A DNA stretch of 64,000 nucleotides from Zizania palustris (taxonomy: Eukaryota > Streptophyta > Magnoliopsida > Poales > Poaceae): the NCBI GenBank assembly GCA_019279435.1, contig JAAALK010000081.1, forward strand, positions 31,629,001 through 31,693,000, read 5' to 3'. Position 1 is the stretch's first letter. Every line of letters starts with the position of its first letter. The notes beneath the pieces were generated by a model. That model saw only the letters and a program-made list of their open reading frames with translations, had not been told where the DNA came from and searched no databases. A program made the translations under genes and the position numbers. Positions 10,850-22,884 of this stretch are shown piece after piece.

Positions 10850-13398
10850 CACTACCGGAAATGAGAAGTTTGCCGAGTGCCCGAGGGTTTGCCTAGTGCA
10901 ATATCTCGGGCACTCGGCAAAGATTTGTTTGCCGAGTGTTTTTAGAAAAAACTCGGTAAACAAAAAACACTCGGCAAATTAAATGTTTGCTTAGTGTTTT
11001 TTAAAAATACACTTGGCAAATAAGTTACTAACCGACGTCGCGACAGCGTGCTTGTGCGGCAAAATTTTTTTTTAGGGTTTGCTGAGTGTTTTTTTTTTAA
11101 AAGCACTCGGCAAAGAGAGTATGTTTGCCGAGTGCTTTTTAAAAAACACTTGGGAAACCTATTTTTTTATTTTTTTTTGAACCATTGTTTAAAGTCTACA
11201 GATATTTCCAATTTTATTTTAACTTGAATTTTTTTCTACAACAAAAACACAACATATATTATCTCATGTAAAAATTACACATTTTTTGTTTCAGTTTGTT
11301 GTATTTAAATTATTAAGTATGTTTCTAGGATTTAAATTGAAATAGGTGAAATTTGAACTACAAGTGCCTAAAATAATAAACCAAAAATTATGAAAAAATT
11401 ATATTCATGTTTTTAAGTCTATTTAGGGTTCTTATAAACTGAATTCAAATAAATTTTGAAGCATTTAGGGTGTGACGCTCGTTCAACAACGCGAAGCTTA
11501 ATAATTTTTTAATTATAAAAAATCAACTGAAGTCTAAAAAACACGAGACTTGTCATGATGTTATTATATGATACATAGATGATGTGATAAAAAATTAAAG
11601 ATATTTTGAGAAAATTATCACATAGAGTGTTTAGAAATCGGAGATTATGAGATGAGTGATTAGGGTTTAGAGAAGAAATGAGATATGTTTGAAAGAAGTT
11701 TGACGACTAAATTATTTTTTGTACTTGAATTTTTTTATACAATAAAAACACAACATATATTATCTCATGTAAAAATTACACATTTTTTGGTTCAATTTTT
11801 TTATTTTTAAATTATTAAGTATGTTTCTAAGATTTAAATTGAAATAGGTGAAATTTGAACTACAAGTGCATAAAATAATAAACCAAATTTTTTTAAAAAA
11901 TCATATTCATGTTTTTAAGTCTATTTAGGGTTCTTATAAACTGAATTGAAAGAAATTTTGAATAATTTAGGGTGTGACGCTCATTCAACAACGTGAAGCT
12001 TAATAGTTTTTTAATTATAAAAAAATCATCTTAAGTCTAAAAAACATGATATTTGTCATGGTTTTATTATGTGATACATAGATGCTATGATAAAAATTTA
12101 AAAATATTTCGAGAAAATTATGACGTAGAGTGTTTAGAAACCGGAGATTACGAGAGGAGGAATTAGGGTTTAGAGAAGAAATGAGATATGTTTGAAATAA
12201 GTTTGATGGGTGAATCATTTTTTATACTTGAAATTTTTTCTGCAATAAAAACACAACACATATTATCCCATGTAAAATTTTCACATTTTTTAGGTTCAGT
12301 TTGGTATTTTTAAATTATTAATTATCTCTCTAAAATTTAAATGGAAATAGGTTAAATTTGAACTTAAAATGAATGAAATAATAAAAAAATATTATTAAAA
12401 AACATATTTATGTTGTTGAGTTTATTTTTAGTTTTTATGCAATATAGCTTTATAATTTCTATCAAGAAAAAGATTGTAACACAAATTAAACAAAAATAAA
12501 AAAAAAATAAAAAAGCCTCTTTGTCGAGTGCCACATTTGAGGCATTCGGAAAATATTTTGGGTTTGCTGAGTGCAACACTCGGCAAACAAAATATTATCT
12601 CCCCGCACAATTTTTTTGCCAAAATTTCAAAGTTGGCGCACTTTTTTTTCAAATTTTTCACAGATTTCCTTTAAAATCTCACCCCTTCCCTCTTACCTAC
12701 ATTCATTTTCCTTCAACTTCCCTCCCACCGGCTCCCTCTCTCGCCGCTAGTGGCCGCCCCATCGCTGTCGGTCCCTGCCCCGTCGCCATTGGTCGCCGCC
12801 CCGGCAGCCACGCCGCCGAGCCCCCACGGCGCTCACGCGGGGCCCCGTCGCCGCCGGTCGCCACCCCGCTCACCCCGTCACCGTCGGTCGCCACCGGTGG
12901 CCGCCCCGTCGTCATCGATCCCCGCCCCGTCACCGTTGGTTGCTGCCCCGACCGCCGTGCCACCGCGCCACAGCGGCGCCGAGCCCCCGCGTGCCCCGCG
13001 TCCTGCTTCGTGCGCGCCGGGTGCACCCGCGCCCCATGCGCCGCATGCCCCGCGCGCCGTGCCGCGTCGTGATGTGTCGCGCTCGCCTGATGTTCGACAA
13101 AATGTGCGTTCGGGACGTCCCGTTCTGCACATTTTTATTTTTTTATTTACTGTTTTCTTGTTTGCCGAGTGCCAAATTTTGGGCACTCGTTAAACCTTCC
13201 GTCAATGCTTCGTTATAATATTTTGTTTGTCGAGTATCAAATTTGGCACTCGGTGAAGTGTTCGTCGAGTGCTCGATAAAAAACACTCGGCAAACAGTTG
13301 ATCACCGATAGTGTTTTTACCGTGTGTTATTCGCCGAGTGCAAACAAGGCTTAACCGAGTGCTTTTGGCACTCGGCAAACAGAATTTATCCCGTAGTG
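10850..13398 (+). mobile_element. Non-autonomous CACTA element, copy 1 (2549 bp)
   Basis: The left end is CACTACCGGAAATGAGAAG at 10850, and the right end is GGGATAAATTCTG-type inverse, closing CCCGTAGTG at 13398. The 3-bp flanks are TGT on the left and TGG on the right. Related sequence near 20540 and 21530 (inverted) shows the uninterrupted site, which supports an insertion here. Many TTTGCCGAGTGC / GCACTCGGCAAA subterminal repeats lie at both ends. Inside are about 2.5 tandem copies of a ~502-bp AT-rich unit (compare TTTCTAGGATTTAAATTG at 11322 and its match at 11823) and a GC-rich tract at 12720-13080. No transposase is recognisable. Frames in the GC-rich tract look like composition artefacts. 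Confidence 0.85.
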
Positions 13399-13603
13399 TG
13401 GGTACACGTGGGTGTGTGGTTAAGAAACTATAATTTCCATCGTCATTGATCGGTTAAAAATATGGTTATATCATTTTGTTTTTCAGATGTAACCTGTGAT
13501 TACTTTGTTTTTCTGTAAAAACTAGTTTAGAAATAATGATGACTTGAAGACTCATGTGGAATCTAAATAGACATATATCTATTTATAAGGTGATGGAGTA
13601 ATC
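13399..13603. other. Spacer between the two opposed CACTA copies
   Basis: About 205 bp of the recurrent spacer family (TTAAGAAACTATAATTTCC, AAAACTAGTTTAGAAATAATG, GGAATCTAAATAGACATATA). It is also found, in this orientation, right after the second copy at 15905-16110. It forms the loop between the arms of the ~5-kb inverted repeat. Confidence 0.7.
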
Positions 13604-15860
13604 CAAATTTGGCACTCGGCAAACAAGAAAACAGTAAATAAAAAAAATAAAAATGTGCAGAACGGGACGTCCCGAATGCACATTTTGTCGAACACCGGGC
13701 GGGCGCGATGCGTCAGGCCGCGGCACAGAGCGCGGGGCACACGGCGCGCGGGGGCGCTTGTCGCGGGGGCTCACTTGCTGGGGTGGCGACCGATGGCGAC
13801 GGGGCTAGGACCCATGGCGACGAGGCAGCCACCGGTGGCTACCGATGGCGACGGGGCGAGCGGGGCGGCGACCGGCGGTGACGGGGCGCGGGGCACGGGC
13901 GCGCACGACGCGGGTTGTGGGGGCTCGGCGCCGCGGGGGATCGGCAGCACGGCGGACGGGGGCGGCAACCGACGGCGACGGGGCTGGGACCGACAGCGAT
14001 GGGGCGGCCACCGGCGACGAGAGAGGGAGCCGGTGGGAGTGAAGTAGAAAGAAAATGAATGTAGGTAAGAGGGAAGGGGTGAGATTTTAAAGGAAATCCG
14101 TGAAAAATTTGAAAAAAAAAGTGCGCCAACTTTGAAATTTTGGCGGAAAAATTATGCGGGAGAGATAATATTTTGTTTGCCGAGTGTTGCACTTGGCAAA
14201 CCCAAAATATTTGCCGAGTGCCTCAAATGTGGCATTCGGCAAAGAGGCTTTTTATTTTTTTATTTTTGTTTAATTTGTTTTACAATCTTTTTCTTGATAG
14301 AAATTATAAAGCTATATTGCATAAAAACTAAAAATAAACTCAACAACATAAATATTTTTTTAATAATATTTTTATTATTATTTCATTCATTTGAAGTTCA
14401 AATTTAACTTATTTCCATTTAAATTTTAGAGACATAATTAATAATTTAAAAATACCAAACTGAACCTAAACAATGTGAAAATTTTACATGGGATGATATG
14501 TGTTGTGATTTTTATTGTAGAAAAAATTTCAAGTATAAAAAATGATTCACCGATCAAACTTATTTCAAACATATCTCATTTCTTCTCTAAACTCTAATTT
14601 CTCCTCTCGTAATCTCCGGTTTCTAAACACTCTACGTGATAATTTTCTCGAAATATTTTTAAATTTTTATCACAGCATCTATGTATCACATAATAACACC
14701 ATGACAAATATCATATTTTTTAGACTTCAGTTGATTGTTTTATAATTAAAAAACTATTAAGCTTCACGTTGTTGAACGAGTGTCACGCCCTAAATTATTC
14801 AAAATTTCTTTCAATTCAGTTTATAAGAACCCTAACTAGACTTAAAAACATGAATATGATTTTTTTATAAATTTTGGTTTATTATTTTAGGCACTTGTAG
14901 TTCAAATTTCACCTATTTCAATTTAAATCTTAGAAAAATACTTAATAATTTAAAAATAACAAAATTGAACCAAAAAATGTGTAATTTTTACATGCGATAA
15001 GATATGTTGTGTTTTTATTGTAGAAAAAAAATTCAAGTACAAAAAATAATTTAGCCATCAAAATTCTTTCAAACCTATTTCATTTCTTCCCTAAACCTAA
15101 TCACTCATCTCATAATCTCTGATTTCTAAATACTCTACAGGATAATTTTCTCGAAACATTCATTTCTTCCCTAAACCCTAACAAGTCTCGTTTTTTTTAG
15201 ACTTAAGTTTATTGTTTTCTAATTAAAAAATTATTAAGCTTCACGTTGTTGAATGAGCGTCACGCCCTAAATGCTTCAAAATTTATTTGAATTCAGTTTA
15301 TAAGAACCCTAAATTGACTTAAAAACATGAATATAATTTTTTCATAATTTTTGGTTTATTATTTTAGGCACTTGTAGTTCAAATTTCACCTATTTCAATT
15401 TAAATCCTAGAAACATACTTAATAATTTAAAAATAACAAACTGAAACAAAAAAATGTGTAATTTTTACATGAGATAATATATGTTGTGTTTTTATTGTAG
15501 AAAAAAATTCAAGTTAAAATCAAAATGGAAATATCATGTAGACTTGAAACAATGGTTCAAAAAAATAAAAAAGATGGGTTTGCCTAGTGTTTTTTAAAAA
15601 GCACTCGGCAAACATACTCTCTTTGCCGAGTGATTTTTAAAAAACACTCGGCAAACCCTCAAAAAAAAATTTTTGCCGCGCAAGCAGGTCGTCACGACGT
15701 CCGTTAGTAACACATTTGCCGAGTGTATTTTTAAAAAACACTCGGCAAACATTTAATTTGCCGAGTGTTTTTTGTCGGCAAACAAATCTTTGCCAAGTGC
15801 CCGAGATATTGCACTCGGCAAATCTTAGGGCACTCGGCAAACTTCTCATTTCCGGTAGTG
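13604..15860 (-). mobile_element. CACTA element copy 2, inverted and 5'-complete only
   Basis: Read on the minus strand it starts CACTACCGGAAATGAGAAG at 15860 and follows copy 1 through the subterminal repeats, the ~502-bp internal repeats and the GC-rich tract. It ends at about 13604 in GCCGAGTGCCAAATTT, matching copy 1 near 13180. The other terminus is absent. Scattered substitutions and indels relative to copy 1 are visible, for example CTTAGTG changes and small deletions, so the arms are similar but not identical. No transposase is seen. Confidence 0.82.
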
Positions 15861-16600
15861 AAGAATGAGAAAAAAATCAAGTATGTTGAAGTTTAACTAC
15901 GTGTGGGTGTGGTTAAGAAACTATAATTTCCATCTTCATCGATCGGTTAAAAACATGGTTATATCGTTTTGTTTTTCAAATGCAACCAATGATTACTTTG
16001 TTTTTCTGTAAAAACTAGTTTAGAAATAATGGTGCCTTGAAGAGTCGCGTGGAATCTAAATAATCATATATCTATTGATAAGTTGATGGAGTAATACATA
16101 GATCAAAGTTAATTTTTTTCGTTAGACGTAGATTAAAACCGGATGGAGAGATTATATGCCATGGATATATATAATCCTCTTTGGCACTGTAAATATTTAC
16201 TTTTAATAATTTTAGATAGATTAGTGGTGTGGAGAAATGACTGATGTGGAATAAATTCAGATCTTTACATATGCTGCATTGAAAACAAGGTAAATTTAGA
16301 TCTTATTTATAGAATGAATTTTGAATGATAAATATAAAGTAATTAGGGGTTAGAAGTACACCATGTCATACTGTAAATGCCCCAAGAATCATTGGAGAAG
16401 CTATTGTTTACTCTGTCCATATATATGAAATTTAATTGTCAGACTATAACTGCCCCAAAAATCAATTCGTATGCACGTCTCGGCAATATGCCAAGAGAAT
16501 GTGTGTTCGGAGAACAACGGGGTGTTTGTAGTAGTGAATCCAAACGAGGCCTTCTCTGCCCTGTTGATCTATAAAATATTCTCTTGTGCCTCTCGCTTGA
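15861..16600. other. Intergenic DNA upstream of gene B
   Basis: No gene is seen. It holds inverted copies of the CTATTTAGATT / CTAGTTTAGAAATAATG spacer (about 15905-16110) and of the TTTACAGTGCCAAAG-type block (about 16180-16440). From 16460 it passes into CACGTCTCGGCAATATGCC and GAGGCCTTCTCTGCCCT, shared with the flanks of the other gene copies. Confidence 0.6.
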
Positions 16601-16814
16601 AACATGCAAAAGTAAAATTACTTGGTAACAAAAAGACATGTTATGAAGAGTTGGTTCAGAGTTCGTGCAACAAACATATGTACATCCATCAACTGTATAC
16701 ATGCATAAGATACATACGTATATTGGAGATTTGGAGGGACACTATACAAATAGACAACCAATTCACACCTTATCCATATCAGGGCCACCCATTTGCACCT
16801 TGTCCATTTCACCA

Positions 16815-16844
16815 CATGCATAGCACATGCACCTGCCTATAAAT
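16815..16844 (+). promoter_or_regulatory. Gene B core promoter: RY box and TATA box
   Basis: CATGCAT at 16815-16821 and TATAAAT at 16838-16844, with a second CATGCA between them created by a small insertion. The TATA box begins 102 bp before the ATG at 16940. Confidence 0.75.
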
Positions 16845-16939
16845 TGCAGCCAACAACGTACATTCAAGAATCACCTCTCTCAACACAAAAACAATAAACT
16901 TAGCTAGGTAACCAAAGAAGGTAGCAGCAAGAGGAGGCA

Positions 16940-17445
16940 ATGGAGGGAAAGAGGACTACTGCTTTGATGGTGATCATGTGTCTGGTCGTCTTGAGCCTCA
17001 ATGTTAACTCGGCCACTGCGGCAGAGTGCGGCTGCTGCATAGCTGCCCGGGCAAAAGCATGTTGTTTTGCGTGTATTGCCGCGGGTGGCACCGACACAAT
17101 CTGCAAGAACACTTGTTGTTTCCCATGTATTCTGGCTGATTCTGGTAAATTCACTAAACTCACTCTATTAACAATATTTTTATATGTACATACAAGCTTT
17201 GTAGCATATTGTGGATTAATATGTATGTGTGGCATTCCATGCATTTCCGTTAATGTAATTTGTTGACTTCACTTCTCATCTCACAACTTTAGGCATATTA
17301 CTTACATCATGAAGACATCTTGTACTCTATTTCCACTACAAAATTAACTCATGCGCTAATGTGATTTCCATATCTCAATTTGACAGTTGCTGCTAAGATG
17401 GAAGAAATGGGAGTGCTTGCTAAGATAGAAGAAGGAAAAGCCTAA
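16940..17445 (+). CDS. Secreted ten-cysteine peptide, copy B (two exons)
   Basis: Exon 1 is 16940-17144 and exon 2 is 17387-17445, with a 242-nt GT-AG intron ending TTGACAG. The predicted precursor has 87 residues: a signal peptide of about 28, a cysteine domain spaced C-x-CC-x7-CC-x2-C-x9-C-x3-CC-x2-C, and a tail rich in Lys, Glu and Met that ends LAKIEEGKA. Without splicing the frame would stop at 17266 inside the intron. The mature part differs from copy A at several non-cysteine positions, while all ten cysteines are kept, which suggests the protein is or was under constraint. A poly(A) signal lies at 17545-17550. A secreted, possibly defence-related or signalling role is inferred from architecture alone. 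Confidence 0.85.
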
Positions 17446-17689
17446 AACGATGTGATCAATGCATTGCTACCAGCATGAAAGCCATCCATAAGAATATGTT
17501 TCTATGCTTCAAGTTATGGCCAAGTTATGTTAATGTTTATCTCCAATAAATTGTTCACCATATGGGGTGACCTCTAGTCAATCCATCTGTTGGTCTCAAC
17601 TATATGTATGTCGTGCATGCATGTGTGCATGCATTAATAATCAATAAATAAGTGATATGATATTATAATATTTCTAGTGATCGGGAGGT
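17446..17689. other. 3' UTR and flank of gene B
   Basis: Contains AATAAA at 17545-17550 and the conserved downstream block shared with genes A, D and F (CCATATGGGG, GTCGTGCATGCATG, CAATAAATAAG). No other gene is seen. Confidence 0.65.
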
Positions 17690-19640
17690 GGAATGTTATC
17701 CAAATGCACATCTTGGAAACATGCCAACAGAATGTGTGTTCGAAGAACAACGGGGAGGTGCTGCTGAAACCCTGGGTCAGATCGAAATAGAGCATGAAAA
17801 TGAGCTCAATCTACAAATGATCCCTTGGCTATCCAAGAAATGTGGATAGTTCGAAACAGTTACGGCCAAAGATATGCAAAGACATGCATATTCCAAAATG
17901 TAACTCTTCCAAATGGGAGACGCCTAGGTTACACGACAATAAGTAGAAAATATAAAAAATTCAATAGCATCTCCTCTGTAATACGTAGCAAAACTAACAA
18001 AACCTGCAAAGAACAAGGCACTGTGGCCACAAATAGCATGGCACGATGGCGTACATCCATATACACATCACGGCGCGATGGCCGGTATCCAAAGGCACAA
18101 CATATTAATCAATGGAAATAACAAGAGATATTACAAAGATAGAATTAAAATTGAACCTAACGCATGTATAAGCATGTATGTATATTTTTACTTTTTTGAT
18201 AAACATATAAGCATGTATGTAGATTTTTACTTGAACACTAACTAGACTATGCAAATAAAGTATGAGTACACATATTATGCAAATAAAGTTGTGCTAAGAT
18301 GGGTAGAGACACAATTTAAATATTTTTCTTCATGACATGAATTTGTGCATTTGCAAAAATTTAAACAAACATGTTTACAATTTCTAATAGTTGTACATTA
18401 CAACAACATAGTGCATTTCTAGTAAAACTAATGCTACACATGAAAAAACGTGTACCGGTGGTGGATGAAACAATGTAGTGCATTTCTATGAAATGTACAA
18501 TACTAAACATGGAATTACATTGCAAAATATAAAATTAAACATATTAATCATCTTGTTACCGAAAAAATTGTGCATTGATAAATTTTATAGCAAACATGAC
18601 AGACTAGAGAGGGTCGACGTGAGGGCGCGTCGGCCAAGCTAGAGGGGGACATGGATGGGGGACAAAGTGGGTGGGACGGGCGGGGAACCAACCGTAAGGG
18701 CGGCCGACTGGTGGTGATTTGAGCGGAGGGGCGGTGGCGGTGGGACGGGGTCGATGGTGGTGGTAGGGGCTAGATCAGAGCCGGTGGTCGGGGTTGAGCG
18801 GGGTGAGGGAGCCGACGGCTAGGTGTGAGGGAGACAGTGGGGGCAAGGAAGCCAGGAGGGTGAGGGAGCCGGTGGCCGGGGCTGAGCGGGGGCCGGCTGC
18901 TTGGAGCAGCATGCAGGTGGTGGTGACGACGGCATGGGCGGTGGTGGCAGCGGTGCAGGTGGCGTGAGGCCGGGGGCGCACGAGCGACAAATATGGGTGA
19001 GCTGTGCCGAGATCCTTGGCCGAAATACCCTAAAAAGGGACACCACTCAGCAAAGGTTTTAATTTTTTATAAAAAAACTGAGATTTTTGCCAAGTGCCAA
19101 ACTCTAGGCACTTGGCAAAATATTTTTTAAAATTATTTTAAAATAGTAAATTGACATTAAAAATTTCCAATTTTTGGAATGATTTAAGATACAGTAAGTT
19201 TTCATATTAGAAAGAGTTTTAAGTTCTAACAAATATTTAAATATCGATTTGCTTTCAAACCTATAGCCATTCCTTCACTAAACTCTAAAACCTCCTCTAA
19301 GAATTTCCGGTTTCTAAACATCATATGTGAAAAACTTTCTTAAAATATTTTTAAATTTTTATCATAGTATATATATGATGTCGTAACACCATGTCAAGTT
19401 TCATGTTTTTTGACTTTGTTTGAATTGTTTAAAATTTAAACACCAAGAATAAGAATGTTGTCGATCGAGTGCCTTCATCGAGATATCTAAAAATTTTGTT
19501 AACTTTACTTTGTATGGCCTAACTTAGCACTCAAAATATAAGTATTATTTTTCTGTACAATTTTGTTCATTATTTCATGCACTAGCAATTCAAAATTGGC
19601 ATCATTCAATTTAAATCCTAGAAAATTTATATTAGATATA
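17690..19640. mobile_element. Degenerate CACTA-derived tail downstream of gene B
   Basis: The block at 17690-18600 matches the DNA downstream of gene A (TCGGGAGGTGGAATG, CAAATGGGAGACGCCTAGG, GTGGATGAAACAATG). It continues into a GC-rich tract (18600-18990) like those inside the CACTA elements. Next come decayed subterminal repeats (TTTTTGCCAAGTGCC near 19085) and one ~500-bp internal repeat (TTTCCGGTTTCTAAACATC near 19310). No clear terminus is present. Frames in the GC-rich part are not convincing genes. Confidence 0.55.
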
Positions 19641-20856
19641 TGTAGTGCACAACTGACAATAATCAATTAATAAGTGAGTTCATCTTTCATAAAAAAGTGA
19701 GTTCAGCTGCTCTGAATTTCTGATAATATATCCGGAAAGCCAACTATGTACGACTAGTAGACACTAGCTAACCGGCATTGATATAAGCAATGTTTATGTA
19801 AATATATATTTTATATATAGTTTATAAAAAGGCAAAGAAGGTACAGAACTACTTATTTTTAATTTCCATATCTCTATGAATTAAACTAAAGACCAGTACA
19901 AACTTACACAGCAACACAGCAAGTTATATTTGTGTGCTTCCAAGAATCAACAAACATTTTGACTCCGCATACGAATTGATTTTTGTGGCAGTTACATTCT
20001 GACAATTAAATTTCATATGAACAGAGTAAACAATAGCTTCTCCAATGATTCTTGGGACAGTTACAGTATGGCATGGTGTACTTCGTTCTTCTATCCCCCA
20101 CTTATTAATTTCTTTTTATTTATCATTCAAAATTCATTCTATAAAGGTCTAAATTTACCTTGTTTTCAATGCATATGTAAAGATCTGAATTTATTCCACA
20201 TCAGTCATTTCTCCACACCACTAATCTATCTAAAATTATTAAAAATAAAATATTTACAGTGCCAAAGAGGATTATATATATACATGGCATATAATCTCCC
20301 TGTCCCGTTTTAATCTACGCCTAATGAAAAAAATATAAATTTGATCTATGTATTACACTCTATCAACTTATCAAAAGATATATGACTATTTAGATTCCAC
20401 ACGGCTCTTCAAGACATAATTATTTCTAAATTAGTTTTTACATAAAAACAAAGTAATCATGGGCTACGCCTGAAAAGCAAAACATATAACCATGTTGTTT
20501 AACAGATAGTATATATAGTTTCTTGATCTCGTAACCACGTACACGCATACACATATCATATGTAAACGTATGTAGGAGGAGTACATGTGCATGCATATGG
20601 CCATCTGGAAGGCAGCAGTGATCGATGAGTAGCTAGCTACCTACCGACATGGCTGAGGCAGGCCCATAATTTGTGGATCTGAATTCGAGATATGGAAATT
20701 AAAAATAAGTAGTTATGTACCTTCTTTGCCTTTTTTATAAACTGTATATAAAATATATATTTACCTAAACATTGCTTATATCAATCCTGGTTAGCTAGTG
20801 TCTACTAGTCGTACATAGTTGGCTTTCCGGAAATATTATCAGAAATTTAGAGCAAG
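19641..20856. mobile_element. Foldback-like element, second copy
   Basis: The left arm (about 19645-19875, GTGAGTTCATCTTTCAT to ATTTCCATATCTC) and the right arm (about 20690-20856, ATGGAAATTAAAAATAAG to TTATCAGAAATTTAG) are inverted copies, as in the element at 3481. The right arm is cut by a CACTA terminus at 20857. The central part 20000-20500 is nearly repeated at 22995-23460. Confidence 0.55.
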
Positions 20857-21458
20857 CACTACTACAAACCACCACTGTAGTGGCGGGCCATTAGATGCCC
20901 GCCACTACAGTTGCTGGTGCTGACGGCAGCACCAGCGCCCGCCACTATTATTGGTAAAGTAGTGGCGGTCGGTGCTGACATCATCTCGGACCGCCACTAT
21001 TGTACCAATAGCAGTGGCGGGCGCTAGTGCTGCCCGCCGCTGCTAATATGACCACCACTAAAGTATTGATGACATCACTTGCGATCGTCACTACTATTTT
21101 AGCTATAAATGCGCAGCTTCTTCCTCCCCGAGCTCTACCGGAGTTCGCATTTAATTTTGTCCGTACAATGGCGACAAAAATCTAGATAAAGAGGGGGAGG
21201 CTTTGTTTTCGTTTCTTTTGAAGGATTTCATTCTAGGAGGTAAATCCATGTCGAATCTCACATTTATTTTGGATTTAATCATGTATACAATGAGTTATTA
21301 GCGTTTTACTAATTTAGGGTTTGTGAATAGAAATTTTCAAATAATCTTCCATTACAGTGTTTCCTTCTCCCAAATGAACAAATATGACCCTCCTCACAAT
21401 TATTCATCATTTGTATATTTATTTACGTCATTTTAATCTCTTTTTTAATTTGATTTAC
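20857..21458 (+). mobile_element. CACTA left end with possible transposase promoter (truncated)
   Basis: It starts CACTACTACAAACC at 20857 inside the foldback arm, followed by inverted GTGGCGGGC / GCCCGCCAC subterminal repeats to about 21085. A TATAAAT at about 21106 and a leader-like stretch (GAGCTCTACCGGAGTTCGC, AGGATTTCATTCTAGGAGG) follow. No long frame comes after it. The right terminus is missing: at about 21459 the sequence passes into a duplicated spacer. It has the same terminus as the fragment at 5189-5313. Confidence 0.65.
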
Positions 21459-22090
21459 CATGTTGTTTAACAGATAGTATAGTGTTTTGATATCGCAACC
21501 ACACCCACGTACGCGTACACATATCATATGTAAACGTATGTAGGAGGAGTCATGTGCATGCATGGCCATCTGGAAGGCAGCAGTGATCGATGAGTAGCTA
21601 GCTACCTACCGACATGGCTGAGGCAGGCCCATAATTTGTGGATCTGAATTCGAGATATGGAAATTAAAAATAAGTAGTTATGTACCTTCTTTGCCTTTTT
21701 TATAAACTGTATATAAAATATATATTTACCTAAACATTGCTTATATCAATCTTGGTTAGCTAGTGTCTACTAGTCGTACATAGTTGGCTTTCCGAATATA
21801 TAATCAGAAATTCAGAGCACATGAACTCACTTTTTTTAATGAAAGCTGAACTCACTAATTCATTGATCATAGTAGAATGGATGTTAGAGAATAATATAAT
21901 GGGACTTATTGTTTTTTGAGCTCAGCTCTTCCTCAACATGATCATTCTATGACTAGGTGCGTTAGTTATGACTTATGATCTAGCTTCTCACGATCTGATC
22001 TCTCAGTCTATAATCACGATATGCCTTTTGTAGCAGAGGCCAATTTTTTTTTTTGAAGTGTAGGGTTGTGACTGCAGCTAGATGTGCCGG
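21459..22090. repeat. Duplicated spacer upstream of copy C
   Basis: From CCATGTTGTTTAACAG (21460) to about 21830 it repeats 20490-20856 and 23440-23890, including the foldback arm. It then continues into CATTCTATGACTAGGTGCG and AGCTAGATGTGCCGGAGCG, the distal upstream region of the peptide genes. No gene is seen. Confidence 0.7.
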
Positions 22091-22373
22091 AGCGTGAGCA
22101 TTCGGTGGAACAACCAAATACATCCATCAACTGTATACACCTAGATGAAATGTGCAAAAGATACATACATTGGAGCCGAAACGTGGAAAAGTAAAATTAC
22201 TTGGTAATGAAGACCTGTTATGAAGAGTTGATTCAGAGTTCGTGCAACAAACATTTACATCCATCAACAGCATAAGATACATACGCACATTGGAGCTACA
22301 CTATACAACTAAACAACCTATTTGCACCTTATCCATATCAGGACCACCCATTTGCACCTTTTCTAGATCATCA

Positions 22374-22399
22374 CATCCATAGCGCACCTGCCTATAAAT
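22374..22399 (+). promoter_or_regulatory. Copy C core promoter with mutated RY box
   Basis: TATAAAT at 22393-22399, 100 bp before the ATG. At the RY position the sequence is CATCCAT (22374-22380) instead of CATGCAT, a change found only in this copy, which has also lost exon 2. Confidence 0.65.
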
Positions 22400-22492
22400 T
22401 GCAGCCCGCAAAGTCCATTCAAGAATCACCTCTCAACACAAAACCAATAAACTTAGCTAGGTAACCAAGGAAGTTAGCAGCAAGAGGAGGCA

Positions 22493-22884
22493 ATGGAGGG
22501 AAAGAGGACTACCACTTTGATGGTGATCATGTGCCTGGCCATCTTGAGCCTCAATGTTAACTCGGCCACCGCGGCACAGTGCGACTGCTGCATATCCACC
22601 CAGGCAATACGATGTTGTCAAGTTTGTATTGCTGTGGGTGGCACCGACATAGTCTGCAAGAACACTTGTTGTTTCCCATGTTTTCTATCTGATTCTGGTA
22701 AATTCACTAACTCACTGTATTCAATGCATTTGTTAAATGTACATACAAGCTTTGTAGCATATCGTGGACTAATATGATTTATATGTATGTCTAGCCTTCC
22801 ATGCATTTCCGTTAATGTAATTTGTTAACTTCACTTCCCATCTCACAACTTCAGGCATATTACTTACATCATGAAGACATCTTA
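22493..22884 (+). pseudogene. Cysteine-rich peptide gene copy C, exon 2 lost
   Basis: Exon 1 (22493-22697) is open, with signal peptide and all ten cysteines in the family spacing, and the GT donor at 22698 is kept. The intron can be followed to about 22884 (CATGAAGACATCTT). There the sequence switches abruptly to foldback-element DNA (ACACAGCAACACAGCAAG), also found at about 19905. No AG acceptor with the expected tail exon follows. A transcript reading on from exon 1 would add about 26 residues and stop at 22777, so a secreted cysteine domain might still be made. I treat it as a 3'-truncated pseudogene, but expression cannot be excluded. Confidence 0.75.

Noticed and set aside
12521..14192. 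Pro/Arg/Ala-rich frames of up to 183 residues
   Set aside because: They lie in the GC-rich tracts of the two opposed CACTA copies, appear in nearly every frame on both strands, and encode no recognisable domain.
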